In this document: positions 10,688 through 20,976 of the stretch, piece by piece
How the letters are laid out: every line of letters starts with the position of its first letter
Numbering within the stretch: position 1 is the stretch's first letter
Origin: Diploptera punctata
Taxonomy: Eukaryota > Arthropoda > Insecta > Blattodea > Blaberidae
Assembly: GCA_030220185.1 (NCBI GenBank)
Contig: JASPKZ010010239.1
Span: 1,816,001 to 1,880,000, forward strand
DNA length: 64,000 nt
Direction: 5' to 3'
Program-made: the position numbers and the translations under genes
Notes under the pieces: model-generated
What the model saw: only the letters and a program-made list of their open reading frames with translations
The model's database searches: none
Told to the model about the DNA's origin: nothing

Positions 10688-12130
10688 ATACTTACTTACT
10701 TACTTACTCACTGGCACAACTCATAAACTAATTGATTCTATTTCCATTCTATTCCTTATACAATCCAAATAATAAACAAAATTTCATCTACACCCGTAGG
10801 TTCATGGCCGCGCGGACATAAGCTCTCCATACATCCCTATCCTGAGATGCTTTCCAATCATTTCCTGTATAATCTACTTCCCTCAAATCATAGTTAATGT
10901 TATTCTCCCACCTCATTCTTGGTCTACCAACTGGGCGTTTTCCCTCTGGCTTTCCTACAAGAAGCTTCCATGCACGTCTTTCATTCCCCATACGTGCAAC
11001 ATGTCCTGACCATCGCAGTCTACGAGACTTAATTGTTCTTATTATATCTGGTTTCCTATAAAGACCATGTAGTTCATTGTTATGTAGTCTTCTCCATTCA
11101 CCTGTCTGTTCATCTCTCTTTGGTCCAAAAATTTTCCTAAGTACTTTATTCTCAAATACTTGTAATCTCCTTTCCTCCCTTAAAGTAAGAGTCCATGTTT
11201 CGCATCCATATAATATAACTGGTAGAATATTAGTTTTATGTATTTTCAGTTTAACGTTTTTTTTAAAGGAGTTGGGACATCAAGAGTCTCTGCAATGGAT
11301 AATAGCACGCATTTCCAGAATTGAGCCTATGTTTAACTTCTTTGTGCATCTCATTCCTATTTGTGATTATTGTTCCTAGATATTTGGATTCAGCCACTTC
11401 CTCAAAATTTTCCTCATTTGTCATTAGCTGTCCATTTCCATTATACAATGAATTTCTACGTGTGGCCATATATTTAGTTTTATTGATATTTACTTACAGT
11501 CCTAATTTCTTAGTGTTATTCAATAGTGTGTGCGTGTTGTCCTTTAATATCTCCTCGCTATCGGCCAATAATACTACATTATATTAGCATAAACTAACAG
11601 CTTATTAATACCATTCAGTTGTAAGCCTTCCTCATTCTCTAAAGATTTAATGGCATGCTCTAGTACAAAATTAAATAGTAGTGGAGACAGTACATCTCCT
11701 TGCTTCAATCCATTCTGGATTTCAAAAGTGTCCGAAAACTGTTTGCCTACACGCACCCTACTCTTTGAGCCATTTAGACACATTCGTATAAGTCTAACTA
11801 ACTTTTTAGGAATTCCGAACTCCAGCAGGATACTATATAACTTCTCCGTCTTAATTGAATCATATGCTTTTTTGAAGTCTACATATAGTTGATGTACAGT
11901 AACATTATATTCCCATTTCTTTTCTAAAATCTGTCTTATACTAAAAATCTGATCTGTTGTAGACCTGTTTCTTCTAAATGCACATTGATGATCTCCTAGA
12001 ATGTCATCAATATAGGGAGTAAGTCTGCTTACTAATATATTTGTAAGAATTTTGTACGAAGTTGAAAGTAATGAGATGCCCCTGTAGTTGTTGCTATCAG
12101 TTTTATCTCCTTTCTTATTAATTGGTACGA
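10688..12130 (-). mobile_element. LINE-A, longest copy, RT pseudogene
   Basis: Minus-strand remnant covering RT fingers to C-terminus, in broken frames. From the 5' side: 'NKKGDKTDSNNYRGISLL' near 12120, 'LYVDFKKAYDS' (motif A) near 11880, 'NGLKQGDVLSPLLFNF' (motif B) at about 11690-11740, and motif C mutated to YANIM at 11574-11590 instead of YADDIN. The C-terminal block MGNERRAWKLLVGKPEGK lies at 10940-10991. A (TTAC)n stretch at 10690-10707 is the tail on the opposite strand. About 75 bp of foreign sequence (10717-10792) separates the tail from the coding end. Motif C loss and frameshifts make it inactive. Confidence 0.8.
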
Positions 12131-12629
12131 TACTAAATATATATTTGTCAAAATCGTATTGTAATCATTTCCGGTAATTTTAATTTTACTCTTTACGTCA
12201 AATCTTTGTTGATGCCTATGATAATGCATTGATTGGTTTGTCACATCTATTACGCATATCCGCGGGAAGTATTAGTATCAATGGAGCTTAATGCGAGCCC
12301 TTCCCAAAGTCTGCCGAGAGACAACATTAACCTCTCTTTTTTTTTTACGTCGTAATGTTTATTGTATATTACGATACAATGATGGAATACAGTGTTTTAC
12401 GTAGGTGTTGAAATGTTTATCTCCACGTCGATGACGAAAAAAACAATTTTTCAACGAATATGTTAAAGTTCTCATTCCTTGTAATGTACAGCCTTTCAAA
12501 AAAATGATGGTGCAACTCTTGATGATGGAAAGTTAGAGTTTTGAAGAGCGATTCACACCAGTACACACATGTTCTGACTCGTTTGAGTATAACGCGGACG
12601 GCGTAAGTCTCTCTTCACGCAGCATTCGT

Positions 12630-12712
12630 ATAGTTTGCTTCAGTGGAGCAGTCGGTAAGATGTTCTTTTTCCGACGACGCAGGCCCACGTTCGATTCTGG
12701 TCAGGTAGATTT
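12630..12712 (+). repeat. tRNA-like SINE head
   Basis: An A-box-like 'CAGTGGAGCAGTCGGTAAG' and a B-box-like 'CGTTCGATTCTGG' are spaced as in a tRNA gene, followed by a T-rich stretch. The acceptor stem is not convincing and no second copy was seen, so it is called a tRNA-derived repeat rather than a tRNA gene. Confidence 0.45.
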
Positions 12713-12807
12713 TTTATTTATTATTATTTAATAACGTCATTAATTTTCATAGTGCCTACATGTTACCAGGCTTCGTTATATAAATAAATTTGTATATGTA
12801 TGGAAAT

Positions 12808-13040
12808 ATTCCCGGTCGGGACAGGCTCCTGGATGAGATTTTCTCGGTTTTTTTTCTCACCTGTATGATAAATGTCCGGAAGCTTAGGGCCCAACAGTCC
12901 CCGAAAATCATCCGGCCATTATCATCATCATTCTTCACCGGTGTGGAAAGAAACGGGAAGCTACCACACATACATTTCCCTAGTAAAGCTACAAAGCGTA
13001 GCATGAAAGCCCTGCCCTCGGGCGGAATTACTATGGAACG

Positions 13041-13045
<5 letters not shown>
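12808..13045 (+). mobile_element. SINE S2a, 5'-truncated copy
   Basis: It begins within the tRNA B box ('TTCCCGGTCGGGACAGGCTCC'), so the A box is missing. It continues with the S2a body: 'AAATGTCCGGAAGCTTAGG', 'CATCCGGCCATTATCATC', 'TTCACCGGTGTGGAAAG', and 'CCCTCGGGCGGAATTACTAT' at the 3' end. An (AT)n tract at 13043-13078 follows. Full-length relatives: 20275-20607 and 57123-57452. Confidence 0.75.
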
Positions 13046-13082
<37 letters not shown>

Positions 13083-13252
13083 AATGAACAACGATTGTAA
13101 CGTCTCATTGCTTTGTTTACAAAACACATGGCATAATAAAATTATTACTAATACAAAATGCGTCTGATTAATTTAAATTAAGTTAATATCTAATTTAATT
13201 ATACAAGTAAGTCCTGAAGGATTGCTTCGCTTCATACAGACAATTTCTAGGA

Positions 13253-13330
13253 GAGATGGTTGTGGTCTAGAGGGAGCTTCAGTTTCCCGTGCATGAGGTC
13301 GCGTGATTGATCCTGCTGTCATACTTTTTT
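13253..13330 (+). repeat. tRNA-like SINE head
   Basis: An A-box-like 'TTGTGGTCTAGAGGGAGC' and a degraded B-box-like 'GTGATTGATCCTGC' are followed by a T- and CT-rich tail. Only one copy is present and its boundaries are uncertain. Confidence 0.35.
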
Positions 13331-13879
13331 TCTCTCTCTCGTCCTTATTTCAATTAATTTTCTTTCTTTTGTTTCATTTCTTTTGCTTTGTTTCATTTTC
13401 GGTATTTACCGCACTACTTATTTACATGAAATTGTTTTCCATCGCACGACACACAACGAAATAGAATGGATTTAGTTTCTCAAATAGTTGTATATTTGTG
13501 AACTAAATAGCTGATCTCTGATCATGCACAGTGGCTTCGTTCTGACACTTGAAAAATATCTATGCGCCATACATTATTTCAAAGGCTGTACATATTATTT
13601 TATTGTGTTCGCCTATTACCGAAATTGGACTATAAATAACACGTCACCGTACTTATTATCTCACTTTATATTATATTAGATATCGTTAGTTTAAAATTTT
13701 ATTGGACACTTTTAATTTTAAATAGTAATTTATTTCATTTAACATTGTACTGAACGAATTAACACACACAGACATATATAATTGGTTGACAAGGAGAGAA
13801 AAAAATATACTTAACTGTTTTTTGTGTCGAAGGTAGGGGGAAAAACTGTTTAAAAATTGATGATCTTGAAGATGATGTC

Positions 13880-14140
13880 CGAGCTGTAGGCCGTGGTCTT
13901 GAGACATGAAGTTCCCCGACATTTCTCCAGAGACTGCGCCTGGCATCCTCAAGGGTTGTCTCGGCTGTAGGCCGTGGTCTTGAGACTTGAAGTTCCCCAA
14001 CGTTTCGCCACAGACTGCGTCTAGCCAAATTGAGGCTTGCCTCTAGACCACGGACTAGACAACCCTTGAGGATGCCAGACGCAGTCTGTGGCGAAACGTC
14101 GGGGAACTTCAAGCCTCAAGACCACGACCTACAGCCCGGA
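13880..14140. repeat. Fold-back repeat with ~65-bp arms
   Basis: The left arm 13962-14026 and right arm 14074-14138 are near-perfect inverted copies, with cores 'TTTCGCCACAGACTGCGTCT' and 'AGACGCAGTCTGTGGCGAAA'. The loop is about 47 bp. A direct, more diverged copy of the left arm precedes it at 13882-13945. The phrase GGCATCCTCAAGGGTTGTCT (13942-13961) is also inverted at 14057-14076, giving nested hairpins. Both minus frames across it (13686-14000 and 13759-14112) are repetitive echoes ('RRSLWRNVGEL' twice), not a gene. Confidence 0.7.
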
Positions 14141-14354
14141 AATCTTCTTCAAGGTCATCATAGAACTCCGGCCGTGAAAGCGTAAGTGAATACATGTTTA
14201 CAGATTGTTTTATTAATAACACTAAAGCTCATCAGTAGCTAAAAGATCGATTTAATTGACCATAATCATAATTGAATCAGAAATGTTTATACCTCAAAAA
14301 AATGTATATTTAACGTTGAAATGTGACTTATGATGAGGTGATATTATTCTAAAT

Positions 14355-14525
14355 TAGCACCCAGAATCGTGACGAATTCGGGTAGCTACAATAAGTAGCG
14401 GTGCCACATTGAGAAAACCAGTTATAATGGCTAGTGGACTCGATAAGCTGACTACATGTCATCCCTACACTGGCAGGATGATCGTCTACCTCTGTGATGA
14501 TCATTATGTACACCCTTAGACAAAA
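14355..14525 (+). mobile_element. SINE S4 internal fragment
   Basis: The phrases 'GGGTAGCTACAATAAGTAGC', 'GGACTCGATAAGCTGACTAC', 'CACTGGCAGGATGATCGTC' and 'TACCTCTGTGATGA' match the S4 body at 39840-39980 in order. The tRNA head and the 3' end are missing. Confidence 0.65.
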
Positions 14526-14689
14526 AAATGAGTCATCTCTTGATTCTAACAACCGATTGGGGAACTTGATGAGAACTCGCAGAAGCCTTATTCACATTAA
14601 CACGTTTTCAGTAATTGTACTGTGTTGTTTGCTAGTTAACGTAGTGCACACTCAAGTAACATAAAAGAGAGAGCTTGCCTTTGTGTGTT

Positions 14690-14762
14690 TCCGTGGTCGA
14701 GAGGTTTAACACACAACATTTGCATTCGTAACCTCACGGGTTCGATTCCCATTCTACTTTTT
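14690..14762 (+). repeat. tRNA-like SINE head
   Basis: An A-box-like 'TCCGTGGTCGAGAGGTTTAA' and a good B box 'GGGTTCGATTCCC' are spaced 30-35 bp apart, followed by a T run. Possibly a tRNA pseudogene with a decayed acceptor stem, or a SINE head. No partner copy was seen. Confidence 0.45.
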
Positions 14763-14936
14763 TTTTTTACTGAATGTTAAGGTAGCATTTCGCCTGTAAT
14801 ATAATTTCATATTTAATTTTATATTTGAGTTTTATGACTTTAATGCACACACAAAACACATAAATGAAAACCTTCTAATAATTAAATGAAGAAAGGAAAT
14901 AATATCTTCTAAAATGAAACTTTAACAAAAACAAAA

Positions 14937-15171
14937 TCAATATCGGGTGTATGAATCCTCATCATCTATTGCCGCCCTCAATCTGCAGGACATTGATGCA
15001 ATCAAATTTCTACAGGCACGTGTATGATCGGCTAGAGTATTCCAGGCGTCTTGAATTTGTGCCCATAAGCCATCTTTCATTTTTCGTGCATCTGCAGGCC
15101 AATTAGAGTTCATCTCTATTTTCATCTTAGCCCATACATTTTCGATTGGATTCAACCTGGTGAACAGCAAA
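14937..15171 (-). pseudogene. Tc1/mariner transposase C-terminus
   Basis: C-terminal remnant of a Tc1-family DDE transposase, the enzyme that cuts and pastes TIR elements. The frame contains 'RLNPIENVWAKMKIEM' (the NPIENVW block carries the third acidic catalytic residue), 'GLWAQIQDAWNTLADH' and 'ACRNLIASMSCRLRAAIDDE', ending in a stop at 14937. Homology stops abruptly at 15171, where a short hairpin GCAAAATTTGATTT/AAATCAAATTTTGC (15167-15213) begins. The first two catalytic Asp blocks and the DNA-binding domain are missing, and no terminal repeat was identified. It is a dead fragment; Tc1 rather than mariner is favoured by the NPIENVW wording. Confidence 0.8.
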
Positions 15172-15510
15172 ATTTGATTTGCCTTCTCCTTTAACAATGA
15201 AATCAAATTTTGCTAAACATATTTCAGAAAGCGGCCACAGTTTCAACAATATCAATAATACAATGTAAATTATACACAGAGAAAACAACAGACACAAAAT
15301 TAACATTTTACAAGAAATCGAAATTATCAAGAAGGCCAAGAATACAAACATTCTCAACGAAAATGTGCCTAATAAGCAAAACCCTCTTTAGACCTACAGT
15401 TAATTCAATACTACTACAACAACTCCAGAAGATGAAGCATGCATCGAAAAGCCTAGAGTGAAATCAACGGAAATTTTACATAGTTGAGGAAGACGGTAGT
15501 ATACAAGGTA

Positions 15511-16062
15511 AAAATAAATAATAGTTTAAACAAACTAAAACAACACGCTTTATTAGAAAACCGAACTAAAAAATGAAAAATAATTTTATTTTCCAAAACG
15601 CTTGGGATAAAATTAAAGTGGTCAACAAAAAAATAATCTCCAACACATCTAGAATAAAACTAGTTATCTACAAAAAAAATAATTTTAATATCAAAAGCGT
15701 GGGGTGCTCTATATCAATTGATACTTAGATTTGATAATAAACAGATATTGGTAAAAGTAAAGTCTCTAAGAAGAAAACGTAAAAACCATAAAAAGCGCCC
15801 AACACTTTTGATGGTAAAATTATTTTTTTTTAGATAACTCTAGTTTTATTCTAGATGTGTTAGAGATGATTTTTTTGTTGACCACTTTAATTTTTTTCCC
15901 CAAGCGTGTTGGAAATTAAAATTATTTTTTAATTTTTTGTTCGGTTTTCTAATAAAGCGTGTTGTTTTAGTTTTTTAAACTATTATTTATTTATTTTTTA
16001 GTTTGGTTATCTAATAAAGCGTGTTGTTTCAGTTTTTAAACTATTATTTATTTTTTTAAGTT
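15511..16062. mobile_element. Long fold-back element, ~190-bp arms
   Basis: The left arm ~15511-15699 is the inverted copy of ~15801-15992. Shared blocks in order are 'AATAAATAATAGTTTAAA', 'CTAAAACAACACGCTTTATT', 'AAAGTGGTCAACAAAAAAAT' and 'ACACATCTAGAATAAAACTA'. The ~100-bp spacer carries no coding frame. The outermost part of the right arm is duplicated once more at ~16001-16060 ('CTAATAAAGCGTGTTGTTTC'). Long TIRs around a non-coding spacer fit a Foldback- or Mutator-type non-autonomous element; no target duplication was resolved. Confidence 0.75.
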
Positions 16063-16129
16063 TTAGTTTAATTGATTGTCATAAACCGGAATCCCATGAA
16101 AATTTAATTGCTTAATACTTTTCTAAAAA

Positions 16130-16218
16130 AACCTCCGGCCCGGATTTGAACCAGCGACCTATTGATTGCTGAAATTATATACCACTACAGTCCACCGCTC
16201 TACTAACTGAGCTCTTAC
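16130..16218 (-). repeat. tRNA-like sequence
   Basis: On the minus strand an A-box-like 'GAGCTCAGTTAGTAGAGCGG' and a B-box-like 'GGTTCAAATCCGGGCC' are present. The distance between them is longer than in a simple tRNA, suggesting an intron-like or SINE arrangement. It is not called a functional tRNA. Confidence 0.5.
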
Positions 16219-16617
16219 AACGATTGACTAAAAAGTCGATAAGTCCGCAACCTATTGTACAGGTTATTATTTTTTTGATTTTCCGATGATTCTGGCCAGG
16301 ATTTTAGAACAAACTATGAAATTATTGTATTGTCATGGGTCCTTTACAAGTATACAAAGTTTCAAGTCGATCCAATGTTTTTAAGTGGATGAAAATCGTG
16401 TTCAAAGATTCCGTTACATAGATACAGGTTCGTTACATAGAAAGATACAGGTCAAGCTAATATAAAGCGTGTAAAAATATATAATTTAACATTGTTATAA
16501 CCTCAACGGTATAAAAACAATTATGAACTTAAAAAGTATAGATTAATTCAAATGTCGAAATAAAATGTATTTAATTCATAAAACGTTTTAATACAAATAT
16601 CACGAAAAAAAACTGCG

Positions 16618-16698
16618 TAATTGAAGACGCGAACCTGCGATCTTCATTAACAGAAACAGTGACCGCGTGCTTTACCGCTGAGCTATCGGGACACGTAG
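16618..16698 (-). repeat. tRNA-like sequence
   Basis: The minus strand reads 'CCCGATAGCTCAGCGGTAA' (A box) and later 'GCAGGTTCGCGTCTTC' (B box). Spacing is close to a tRNA gene, but the acceptor stem pairs poorly, so it is a tRNA-derived repeat or pseudogene. Confidence 0.5.
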
Positions 16699-16824
16699 AA
16701 GAGTCTTCAGTTCATGCCACATAACACAGTAGCTCAGGGACTGCACAATTATGACTAGTTTCCTAGTTTGAACCCAGCGCTGTGCCGAGTATGACTTAGA
16801 AGAAATGTGCGTTCAAGAGATGAC

Positions 16825-17040
16825 TCATTTTTTTTTGTCGAAGGGTGTACATGTATTACCATAGTTTAAATGGAAGATTTGGCGCTGGACTTTAGTGTCC
16901 TGCAGTTTAAAACAACAGATAATATTTTGGGCGTGGCTTTTGTACATCACATGCTTCTCTGGAAGAAATTCAAGTCTTGCAACATCGAGATTTTCCATAA
17001 ACATTGCCTTGCAGATAAAAAACAGCGAAACTAATTTTTT
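16825..17040 (-). pseudogene. Possible Tigger/pogo transposase fragment
   Basis: The minus frame reads 'ENLDVARLEFLPEKH', then 'SHAQNIICCFKLQ'. This loosely follows the pogo/Tigger pattern L-x-x-V-x-L-x-FLPPN...QPxDQGII-x-x-FK around the second catalytic Asp, but that Asp is replaced (AQN for DQG). Flanking sequence gives no further support. It could equally be chance similarity, and a profile search would decide. Confidence 0.3.
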
Positions 17041-17194
17041 ATAATTTTTATTGATAACACTAAAGCTCAGCAATAGCTACTTAACAAACAAAAAAAGAAA
17101 AGTATATAAAAGAGGAAGAAAATCGGTTTAAAAATAGAGGTGAAAATGGTACTTAACTGTATTGTTTTTGCCTATTTGCATACTGAAAGGATAC

Positions 17195-18655
17195 TGTGCT
17201 CCAATGGTGGGTGGGAGAAGCATTGCTGTTCTAATTTACGCGAATGACATTTGTCTCTGTTACACGAAAGTAGATTATATGCAGAAGAGTTTAGATTTAC
17301 TATCGACATACTGTAGGACTTGGTGACTTACTGTTAACGTAAACAAAACTAAAGCCACAACTTTTAAAAACGGTCGACACACAGCGGGAGGGACAGGTGG
17401 ACATACCCTGGTGAGAATTTAGAAAATGTGTGGAGTTGCCAGTCTCCCATCGGGCGTCTCCCCAGGTGGCGGATAAGGGAATGCTCACCAGATATGGCGG
17501 GTACTGGGGAAATAAAATACCCAGGGCGGACCAAAACTAGCGCTGCTGCCTTGCAGTAAGATATGGCTATTAAGTATTGGTTGGACATAATAAACGGGAA
17601 TCAGGGCTCGCTTAGAGCAGAGTGTTACAATGAACAGAAAAGGCAAAGTGTTTCGGGAGATTGGGTAATCGGTGTAGAAAGGGGATTGAAGGGCATAGGG
17701 ATGGGTTGGGTATGGGAGAGGAGTACGCGGAATAATATAAATGTTTGGAGGACAGTTAAGAAGAGACTAATCATTATAGACAGGCAGTATATAGAAGCCG
17801 AGTGTAGCGAGAAAATATCGCTCACCCTGCAGACGGAACTTAAAGTTTCGTAGGGAAGGGAGAAATATATTGAATATTTGGATGGGATGATAGAAGTGCT
17901 ATTGCATGGTTTCATTTGGGAGGATGGATAGCCCATAATTTAACAAATGATGAAGGCATTAAACTATGCCCGCTATGCGATGACCATGAAAACTGGCAGC
18001 ATATTATAGCATTCTGTAGAGAGACAGAACAACTTAGATTACAGATGCTGCCGGAGACATTTCTCAGGTCGGATCGAGGGAGAGTGGCGTGTTGGGATCT
18101 TTTAGGACGGATCAAGAGTGAATCAAAAACATGAAAAATTTTTGGTACAGTAAGGAAATTGAGATATAACAAAATTGTAGATTAAGGATATATGTATTAA
18201 CAATAAGAAACATCTCAATATGATCTTTGTTTTCGATCTTTAATTATATTATATAATAAGTAGGTCTGATAAGTTGAATAGTCTGGGACGGGGCGAGGGG
18301 GGTATGAGCGTGCGGTGTGTATACGTTTGGGGGTGTGGGGGTGTATATATGTGTGCTTTTTTTCTAATTTGTTTTCTAGCATTTTTTTAAATATCAATGT
18401 ACGGAATATGGATGAATGCAGATATGTATTATTGTGATGTAGTGTAGACATAGATTTTACTTATATGTAGCCTGTTATTGTTTTGATACAGGTGTATTTG
18501 TAGGCATTTTTTATATTATGATTAGTTTTATTTTTTATTCATGGAAAAATAATGCACGTACGGCCAAGCAGGGCCTTGCGCATTGTAAATGCATATGTAT
18601 TTTCTTTCTTCTGAAAAAAGGACAATAAATTCCATTTATCTATCTATCTATCTAC
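17195..18655 (+). mobile_element. LINE-D copy 1, RT C-terminal half and 3' UTR
   Basis: A non-LTR retrotransposon remnant. RT motif C is seen as 'AVLIYANDICLCYTKVDYMQ' near 17225-17285 (YAND for YADD), with 'VNVNKTKA' downstream. The C-terminal region 17563-18134 includes 'MAIKYWLDIINGN' and a zinc-knuckle-like C-P-L-C-x4-N-W-x-H-x4-F-C (about 17967-18017), as in C-terminal fingers of several LINE clades. The 3' UTR (18250-18655) ends 'GGACAATAAATTCCATT' plus (TATC)n. A GC-rich block at 17375-17555 interrupts the homology and may be an insertion. Frameshifts and stops make it inactive. Confidence 0.7.
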
Positions 18656-18659
18656 TGGA

Positions 18660-18755
18660 CTATCAAAGGCTAGAGGAAGAAAATCTTGAACAAAAATTAC
18701 CCGTCCCCCAGGTTGGGGGTTGATGCATCGGGCCAGCTCCTCGTTCATCATAAAA
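18660..18755 (-). repeat. Repeat S6, copy 1
   Basis: The minus strand reads 'TGATGAACGAGGAGCTGGCC', then 'AACCTGGGGGACGGGTAATT' and 'TTCAAGATTTTC'. It matches 30525-30625 in order, with moderate divergence. Probably the 3' part of a SINE or LINE; too short to classify. Confidence 0.5.
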
Positions 18756-18859
18756 AGATAAAAAAAATATTGAAAAACCAAACATCATGCCTTCAGAGCA
18801 TTTTACATATGGTGCTGAAGTCTGGCAAATTCCTACCAGGGAAATGAAAAAAAATAAGT

Positions 18860-19232
18860 ACATTAATGGATGTTTTAAGAAGATCAGCTTGAAATTCTAT
18901 AATGGATAGAATACGAAATAAAGAAATGAGGCAAATTATGGGTGTACAAGAGGAGCCGGACATTATAGACATTATATAAAAGAAAAAAGATTACAATGGT
19001 ATGGCCATGTCAAAAGAATGCCAGAACAAAGATTGTCTAAAATTGTCATGGAATGGATCCCAATGGAAAGGATGAAGAGAGGAAGACCGAAGAAAACTTG
19101 GATAGAGGGGGTACAAGCAGCTATGAATATCAGAGGAATGGAGGAAGATCAATGGATGGACAGAGAGGAATGGCGTTTGGTTTCCGGAAGACGGCGGCAG
19201 CTGCCATGATACCGGATGATCATGATGATTAA
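18860..19232 (+). mobile_element. LINE-C RT C-terminus, (GAT)n tail
   Basis: A plus-strand frame (with one or two stops) reads 'KKRLQWYGHVKRMPEQRLSK', 'MKRGRPKKTWIEGVQAAM' and 'REEWRLVSGRRRQLP', the conserved C-terminal tail of insect non-LTR RT proteins. It ends in 'ATGATCATGATGATTA'. The unrelated LINE-D copy 2 starts immediately after it, so the two are juxtaposed insertions. Confidence 0.7.
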
Positions 19233-19800
19233 AAACTTTATCTACTTGGGGATGACTTTGGCAGTGAATAGAAAAATGGACGAAACACATCGAGAATGTA
19301 ACAATGAGAGCTAGGAGCCGAACAAGCGAAATGCTTGAAATGCTTACTAATATAGCAAAATTGCGAAACGTACCGGTGCGTACACTAGGACAGGTTTATT
19401 CTTCCACTGTGAGAGCGACCATACTACATGGCCCAGAATTGTGGGGTTGGGAACGAATTGGGACACTAGATAAAATTCTAGCTATGTTTCTGAAGAGAGC
19501 GTTGAGATTAGAAACGGGACTTCAAATTGTGGTATACTTAAAGAATTCGGTACATTTTCGGACATAATAAGGGGCAAAATTATGGCTATTAAGTGTTGGT
19601 TGGACATAATAAACGTGAATCAGAACTCGCTCAGAGCAGAGTGTTACAAGGAACAGAGATGTCAGTGTGTTTCGGGGTATTGGATAATCAGTGTGAAAGG
19701 GGATTTAAGGGCACAGAGATGGGTTGGGTATGGGAGAGAAATACGGGGCATATAGAAATGTTTCATGGAAAGTTAAGAAGAGATTAATTGATATAGACAG

Positions 19801-19972
19801 ACAGTACATGTCCGTCGCCGTGGTGTAGTCGGTAGAGTCCCTATCTTCGGGTTCGATTCCCGGCGGGGTAGGGGGATTTAAATTCCACCTTGGGTCTGGG
19901 TGTGTGTCCTGTCCCCACCAATAATGCTCAACTGAGTGCACATTTCCTATAAAAAAAAAACATACAGTACAT
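19801..19972 (+). mobile_element. Short tRNA-derived SINE with poly(A), 9-bp TSD
   Basis: The 154-bp insertion 19810-19963 is flanked by ACAGTACAT at 19801-19809 and 19964-19972. It has an A box 'GTGGTGTAGTCGGTAGAG' and B box 'GGGTTCGATTCCCGG' only ~15 bp apart, so the anticodon arm appears deleted. It ends in a 10-A tail preceded by 'CACATTTCCTAT'. The empty site is seen in LINE-D copy 1 near 17780 ('GACAGGCAGTATATAGAAGC'), confirming the boundaries. Confidence 0.85.
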
Positions 19973-20231
19973 ACAAGCCGAGTGTAGCCAGAAAATATCG
20001 CATAGTGCATTTGATGTCTGCAGGAGGGGGGTGGGGAGGGGTATGAGCACGCCTGTATGTGTGTGGGGGACGTGTATGTATATGTGTGTATTTTTTTCTC
20101 TCTTCTTTTAAATTTGTTTTGTAGATTTTTTAAATTAATAATATACAAAATTAGAGTTTTTTGTATATCTATACACATGGTCTTTTCATGAATGTGTGTA
20201 GATGTGTATTATTGTATATGTGGTGTAGACA

Positions 20232-20274
<43 letters not shown>

Positions 20275-20277
<3 letters not shown>

Positions 20278-20607
20278 GTCCACCGCTGTGGTCTCGAAGT
20301 AGCGTGCTGCCTTGTCACGCAGCGGGCACGAGTTCGGGTCCCGGTTGGGACAGGCTCCTGGGTGAGTTTTTTCGGGTTTTTTTCTCATCTGTAAGACAAA
20401 TGTCAGGAAGCTTAAGACCCAATGGTTTCCCAAAATCATCCGGCCATCATCATCCTTATCATTACCATCATCATCCTTCACCGGTGTGGAAAGCAACAGG
20501 AAGCTACCACACCTAAAATTCCGTAGTAAATCTGCAAAGCCTAGCACGGAAATGCTATGATTGCAGTGAAAGACTTGCCCTCGGGCAGAATTACTGTGGA
20601 GGATATA
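20275..20607 (+). mobile_element. SINE S2a, near full-length copy
   Basis: Head 'CCACCGCTGTGGTCTCGAAG' with B box 'GAGTTCGGGTCCCGG', then 'GGGACAGGCTCCTGGGTGAG', 'TAAGACAAATGTCAGGAAGC', 'CATCCGGCCATCATCATCC', 'CACCGGTGTGGAAAGCAAC' and the 3' end 'CCCTCGGGCAGAATTACTG'. It sits inside LINE-D copy 2 after an (AT)n tract (20237-20274) that blurs any target duplication. Confidence 0.8.
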
Positions 20608-20976
20608 TATTTTTTCATTGTTTTTATACATGTTTATGTAGGTGTATAGTCATGTAAGTATTTGTTTGTATTATGCTTATTTTTTTCATCGAAAAATAAT
20701 GCACGTACAGCCAAGCAGGCCCGCGAGCAATGTAAATGCAAATATATTTCCTTTCATTTGAAAAGAGGCAATAAATTCCATTCCATTCTATAGATACTAT
20801 GTTGAATATCTTACCTTTAGTTAATTGATAAACATTGTTTAAATAGGATATCAGGTGTACTATTATGATGCTCTCTTCAGGTCCTCCATTTAGAATGCCA
20901 TATCAAATATGAAAGGAGCTTTGAGTGATGATTGCTGAATTCCGCAAATTCTTAAAAGCAAATCGAAGTGGCAAGG

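Larger units (their letters stand above)
19235..20790 (+). mobile_element. LINE-D copy 2, interrupted by two SINEs
   Basis: The RT thumb frame 19304-19560 ('LGQVYSSTVRATILHGPELW') and the block 'MAIKCWLDIINVNQN' near 19580-19625 match copy 1 at 17563. Coding homology is interrupted by the short SINE at 19810-19963 and resumes exactly ('AAGCCGAGTGTAGC'). It then jumps to the 3' UTR near 20000, implying a deletion of the zinc-knuckle region. The 3' UTR is split by SINE S2a at 20275-20607 and ends 'GGCAATAAATTCCATTCCATT' near 20785. Confidence 0.7.

Noticed and set aside
13686..14112. Overlapping minus-strand frames of 104 and 117 codons
   Set aside because: They cross the fold-back repeat; the repeated RRSLWRNVGEL text only reflects repeated DNA units.
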